Below are positions 8,312-10,546 of a DNA stretch of 10,546 nucleotides, in pieces (positions within the stretch are counted from its first letter, which is position 1; each line of letters opens with the position of its first letter). Source of the DNA: Peptostreptococcaceae bacterium (lineage in GTDB: Bacteria; Bacillota_A; Clostridia; Peptostreptococcales; Anaerovoracaceae); NCBI GenBank assembly GCA_016650135.1, contig JAENWH010000038.1, forward strand, positions 1-10,546, read 5' to 3'. A model generated the notes under the pieces. The model worked only from the letters and a program-made list of their open reading frames with translations. It was not told the origin of the DNA and searched no databases. A program made the translations under genes and the position numbers.

Positions 8312-9398
8312 ATTCCCCAGGTTGGAAGTAGACCTGAATAAATTAAAACATAATATTGATAAGGTTGTAGAAAAGTGCGGCGAGCGGGGTATCTCTGTTT
8401 CAGGTGTAATAAAAGGCTTTAATGGCATAGTGGAGATGACAAAGGTATATAACCTGACAGGCTGCTCAAGCATAGGAACATCAAGAATTGAACAGGTGAT
8501 AGAGGCAAAGGCGGCAGGCGTAAAGGGACCATTTTCAATGATCCGGGTGCCAATGCTCAGTGAAGTGGACGAAATTGTCAAATATTGTGAGTTCAGTTTG
8601 AACAGTGAAAAAGTTGTACTTGATGCAATAAATGAAGCCTGCATAAGACAGGGCAAAAGGCATGGTGTTGTACTGATGGCAGACCTTGGTGATTTGCGAG
8701 AGGGATTTTGGGATAAGGAAGAAATGGTTAAAATTGCCAGATATGTGGAAAACCAGTTGCCAAACGTCGAACTTCGCGGTGTGGGAACGAATTTAGGCTG
8801 TTATGGATCAATTAAAGCAACACCTGAAAAATTAGAGGAGCTTATTGAAATTGCAGAGGAAATAGAAAAAGACATCGGAAGACAACTTGAGATCATTTCG
8901 GGCGGAGGAACAACGACACTTCCAGTTGTATTCGATGGAACTGTTCCAAAACGAATTAATCATTTAAGAGTGGGAGAAGGAATTATTTTAGCTTACGATA
9001 TGATGATTCAGTTCGGGGTGGATATGAGTTTTTTAAATCAGGATGTATTCACGCTTCAGGCTGAAGTAATAGAAGTAAAGGACAAACCCAGCTTTCCTGT
9101 TGGAGAACTTTCTTTTGCTGCTTTTGGGCAGGTTGGTGAATATGAGGATCGGGGAATCAGAAGAAGGGCATTGGTTGCCCTTGGGAAAGTCGACTTCGCT
9201 TTTACTGATATGCTGAGGACACGTAATAAAAAGATAGAAGTGCTGGGGGCAAGCAGCGACCATTTAATTCTGGATATAGAAGAATGCAAAGATGATATCA
9301 AGGTGGGAGACATTGTTGAATTCGATTTGTGTTATGCCACAATGGTTTATGCGACAAGCTCTAAAAACATTACATTAAGTTTTAAAGAGATTAATTGA
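8304..9398 (+). CDS. Alanine/ornithine racemase-family fold-III PLP enzyme (Orr-like)
   Basis: This 364-residue protein has an N-terminal PLP TIM barrel and a C-terminal beta domain. It follows the ornithine racemase (Orr)/YhfX-like layout rather than classical Alr. The PLP lysine is Lys37 in SGVIKGFNG; ADLGDLREGFW (126-136) and ISGGGTTTLP (198-207, phosphate-binding region) are typical of the Orr group, as is GASSDHLILD (315-324). It would invert the alpha-carbon of an amino acid. The ornithine-fermentation genes expected beside a true clostridial ornithine racemase (the OraS/OraE mutase and 2,4-diaminopentanoate dehydrogenase) are not visible here, so the substrate is open. AAAGGAG stands 6 bases before the ATG, and the start overlaps the transporter stop by 8 bases, so it is the last gene of the set. 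Its 3' end overlaps the convergent LpdD-like gene by 24 bases. Confidence 0.82.
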   Translation: MSKFPRLEVDLNKLKHNIDKVVEKCGERGISVSGVIKGFNGIVEMTKVYNLTGCSSIGTSRIEQVIEAKAAGVKGPFSMIRVPMLSEVDEIVKYCEFSLNSEKVVLDAINEACIRQGKRHGVVLMADLGDLREGFWDKEEMVKIARYVENQLPNVELRGVGTNLGCYGSIKATPEKLEELIEIAEEIEKDIGRQLEIISGGGTTTLPVVFDGTVPKRINHLRVGEGIILAYDMMIQFGVDMSFLNQDVFTLQAEVIEVKDKPSFPVGELSFAAFGQVGEYEDRGIRRRALVALGKVDFAFTDMLRTRNKKIEVLGASSDHLILDIEECKDDIKVGDIVEFDLCYATMVYATSSKNITLSFKEIN

Positions 9399-9761
9399 AA
9401 AATTCTGGTTTAAAAATATGCCTTCAGCATGGTCAGTTATAAAGCCATCTTTTAAAGTGGTTACAATTTGGACGACCTCGTTTATCTGCGATGCTGTAAT
9501 ATTGTCAAAATGAATTCCAATGGAAACGGAGATGACACAATTCAATGCGCGGCTGATACTTGAAGCCAGTCGTAATGCAAGAACTTCTTCCTTATGACCG
9601 GGAACTGACGTGACAGAGGAAACTGAGCCTGGGATGCAGATTGCAATTGCACCAATGTGAAATTCATCACCGCCCATAACCGATATTGCATAATCCTTTC
9701 CGTGAGGAACAGCAATAAAAGTTATGGGTTTATCTAAAAATTGGGTATTATAATGTAGCAT
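9375..9761 (-). CDS. LpdD-like protein (prenylated-flavin chaperone-type domain)
   Basis: This 128-residue protein carries three segments I recognise from LpdD-like proteins that accompany UbiD decarboxylases: GGDEFHIGA (30-38), PGHKEE (54-59) and GIHFDNIT (82-89). The family was named from gallate decarboxylase subunit D of Lactobacillus and is annotated as a prenylated-flavin chaperone. It would help supply or protect prFMN for the decarboxylase encoded divergently at 9955. I chose the start at 9761 because AAAGGAG (9780-9774, minus strand) precedes it by 12 bases, slightly long. The upstream in-frame GTG/ATG codons (to 9821) lack a ribosome-binding site and would add 20 residues unlike the family. 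No cysteine pair or membrane segment is apparent. Family assignment rests on recalled motifs, not a search. Confidence 0.75.
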   Translation of the reverse strand: MLHYNTQFLDKPITFIAVPHGKDYAISVMGGDEFHIGAIAICIPGSVSSVTSVPGHKEEVLALRLASSISRALNCVISVSIGIHFDNITASQINEVVQIVTTLKDGFITDHAEGIFLNQNFSINLFKT

Positions 9762-9786
9762 AAAGAATATACGCTCCTTTGCAGAA

Positions 9787-9815
9787 TTTATATGACGAAA
9801 ATGTAATGAATTTAA
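9787..9815 (-). promoter_or_regulatory. Candidate promoter for the LpdD-like gene
   Basis: On the minus strand TTAAAT (9815-9810) is followed after 17 bases by TATAAA (9792-9787). The -10 is good and the -35 is weak (3 of 6). Transcription would begin just ahead of the AAAGGAG site, giving a very short leader. TTTCGTC lies in the spacer (9800-9794) and recurs on the other strand at 9892-9898. Confidence 0.35.
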
Positions 9816-9835
9816 CATCACGTCAGCACAATGGA

Positions 9836-9864
9836 TTTATATTACGATAGCATAAATTTATAAA
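9836..9864 (+). promoter_or_regulatory. Candidate promoter for the UbiD-family gene
   Basis: TTTATA (9836-9841, 4 of 6 to TTGACA) and TATAAA (9859-9864, 5 of 6) stand 17 bases apart. Transcription would start near 9871, leaving a leader of about 84 bases that contains the repeat pair at 9900-9945. A second, weaker option is TTGTTT (9882-9887) with GAAAAT (9905-9910). The region is AT-rich, so chance matches are likely. Confidence 0.4.
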
Positions 9865-9899
9865 AATGGCAATAGAGTACATTGTTTGAGATTTCGTCG

Positions 9900-9945
9900 T
9901 TTCAGAAAATAAAAATAACATTTTAAAAGCAAATTTTCAGAAAAT
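9900..9945. repeat. Direct repeat pair TTTCAGAAAAT, one copy in a perfect palindrome (possible operator)
   Basis: TTTCAGAAAAT occurs at 9900-9910 and again at 9935-9945, 35 bases apart start to start. The second copy is part of the exact 13-base palindrome ATTTTC-A-GAAAAT (9933-9945), which ends where the ubiD ribosome-binding site GGAGGAG (9946-9952) begins. The first copy lacks two outer matches. Position and symmetry fit a repressor or activator site, but no regulator gene is in the window. Confidence 0.5.
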
Positions 9946-9954
9946 GGAGGAGTT

Positions 9955-10546
9955 ATGTCATATAAAAACCTGGAAGGCTTCATAAATAAACTTGAAGAGG
10001 CTGGAGAACTGAAAAGAATTAAAGTTGAAGTTGATCCTGTTCTTGAAATTACCGAAATTACTGACAGGGTTTCCAAGGCCGGAGGGCCAGCTTTGCTTTT
10101 TGAAAAAGTGAAAGGTTCGGAATACCCTTTACTGATCAATGCGATGGGCAGTTATAAAAGAATGGCACTGGCGCTTGGGGTAGAAGACTTAAAAGATATT
10201 GGTGAGACAATAGGTGAGTTCATGGATATGTCAAATTATCTTGGACTGATGAAAAAGATAAAATCATTACCTAGACTGAGCAGGCTGGTCGCTGTATTTC
10301 CCTTGAAACTTCCGGGAAAGGGAGCCTGTCAGGAGGTAATCAATGAAAACCCTGACCTTGAGAAACTGCCGGTGCTTAAGTGCTGGCCTTTGGACGGAGG
10401 CAGATTCATAACCCTGCCGCTGGTGTTTACCAAGGATCCAGAAACACAGATCCAAAATGTAGGTATGTATCGATTGCAGGTATTTGATAAGAACACGACC
10501 GGTATGCATTGGCATCTGCATAAGGATGGCAAGGAAATCTATGAGA
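9955..10546 (+). CDS. UbiD-family prFMN-dependent decarboxylase, N-terminal part (3' end outside window)
   Basis: 197 codons are visible of a family usually 450-620 residues long; the frame runs off the window edge. UbiD enzymes reversibly (de)carboxylate aromatic or unsaturated acids using prenylated FMN, a metal ion and K+. The N-terminus matches E. coli UbiD closely in layout: YKNLEGF, GELKRI, DPVLEITEI, AGGPALLFE and NPDLEKLPVLKCWP. Asn168 in QNVGMYR and His189 in MHWHLHKDG align with the E. coli metal ligands Asn175 and His196, and Arg173 aligns with the conserved active-site Arg. The third metal ligand and the catalytic Glu residues lie beyond the window. GGAGGAG (9946-9952) precedes the ATG closely. 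An LpdD-like gene points the other way 193 bases upstream, supporting prFMN use. Whether it serves menaquinone synthesis, phenolic-acid decarboxylation or another acid cannot be told; no ubiX-like gene is visible. Confidence 0.88.
   Translation, partial: MSYKNLEGFINKLEEAGELKRIKVEVDPVLEITEITDRVSKAGGPALLFEKVKGSEYPLLINAMGSYKRMALALGVEDLKDIGETIGEFMDMSNYLGLMKKIKSLPRLSRLVAVFPLKLPGKGACQEVINENPDLEKLPVLKCWPLDGGRFITLPLVFTKDPETQIQNVGMYRLQVFDKNTTGMHWHLHKDGKEIYE

Noticed and set aside
8231..8656. 141-residue open frame on the minus strand across the transporter/racemase junction
   Set aside because: It runs against two well-supported genes and has no recognisable motif, so it is best seen as a shadow.
8304..9398. 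Calling the racemase gene orr (ornithine racemase) or alr
   Set aside because: The family match is good, but the ornithine-fermentation neighbours are absent and the substrate cannot be read from the sequence, so no symbol was given.
9762..9821. Longer start for the LpdD-like protein (GTG at 9821)
   Set aside because: No ribosome-binding site precedes it, and it would span the candidate promoter and AAAGGAG site that fit the start at 9761.
10267..10532. Overlapping minus-strand open frames within the UbiD gene
   Set aside because: The + strand frame matches UbiD throughout this stretch, including metal-binding residues, so the antisense frames are incidental.

Overview
The window is AT-rich, has strong AGGAGG-type ribosome-binding sites, and carries closely packed genes with the protein types of an anaerobic low-GC Firmicute (Clostridia-like): an AddB-type nuclease, fatty-acid-type acyl-CoA ligases, an Orr-like racemase, and a UbiD decarboxylase beside an LpdD-like protein. 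The genus cannot be told from this sequence. No RNA gene, insertion sequence or CRISPR array was seen, and no intergenic stretch exceeds 300 bases.

Layout. (1) 1-1314 is the 3' part of addB, ending in the nuclease domain and the iron-sulfur cysteines. (2) A 109-base gap holds a good sigma-A-type promoter (1311-1339), followed by two tandem, related but diverged long-chain acyl-CoA ligases (1424-3172 and 3162-4970) that overlap by 11 bases. (3) After 62 bases with no visible terminator comes a tight four-gene set on the same strand: a class V PLP enzyme of the 'cysteine desulfurase-like' type that lacks the catalytic cysteine (5033-6304), a homoserine dehydrogenase-like oxidoreductase without an ACT domain (6337-7404), an EamA-type 10-helix transporter (7406-8311) and an Orr-like fold-III PLP racemase (8304-9398). 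(4) On the minus strand, overlapping the end of the racemase by 24 bases, lies a 128-residue LpdD-like protein (9375-9761). It is divergent from (5) the first 197 codons of a UbiD-family decarboxylase (9955 to the window edge), which needs prenylated FMN.

How they may work together. LpdD-like and UbiD proteins are a known association, so the divergent pair probably forms one decarboxylase module. The 193 bases between them contain candidate promoters for both directions and an 11-base direct repeat that is part of a perfect palindrome just ahead of the ubiD ribosome-binding site. The four-gene set looks like an amino-acid pathway: two PLP enzymes, an NAD(P)-dependent hydroxy/aldehyde oxidoreductase and an exporter-type permease, with no threonine-biosynthesis genes beside it. 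I propose that it makes or converts a non-standard (possibly D- or hydroxy-) amino acid and moves it across the membrane. The substrate is not readable from the sequence, and this set is the best candidate in the window for something undescribed. A perfect 14-base inverted repeat with a 3-base loop sits inside the oxidoreductase coding sequence.
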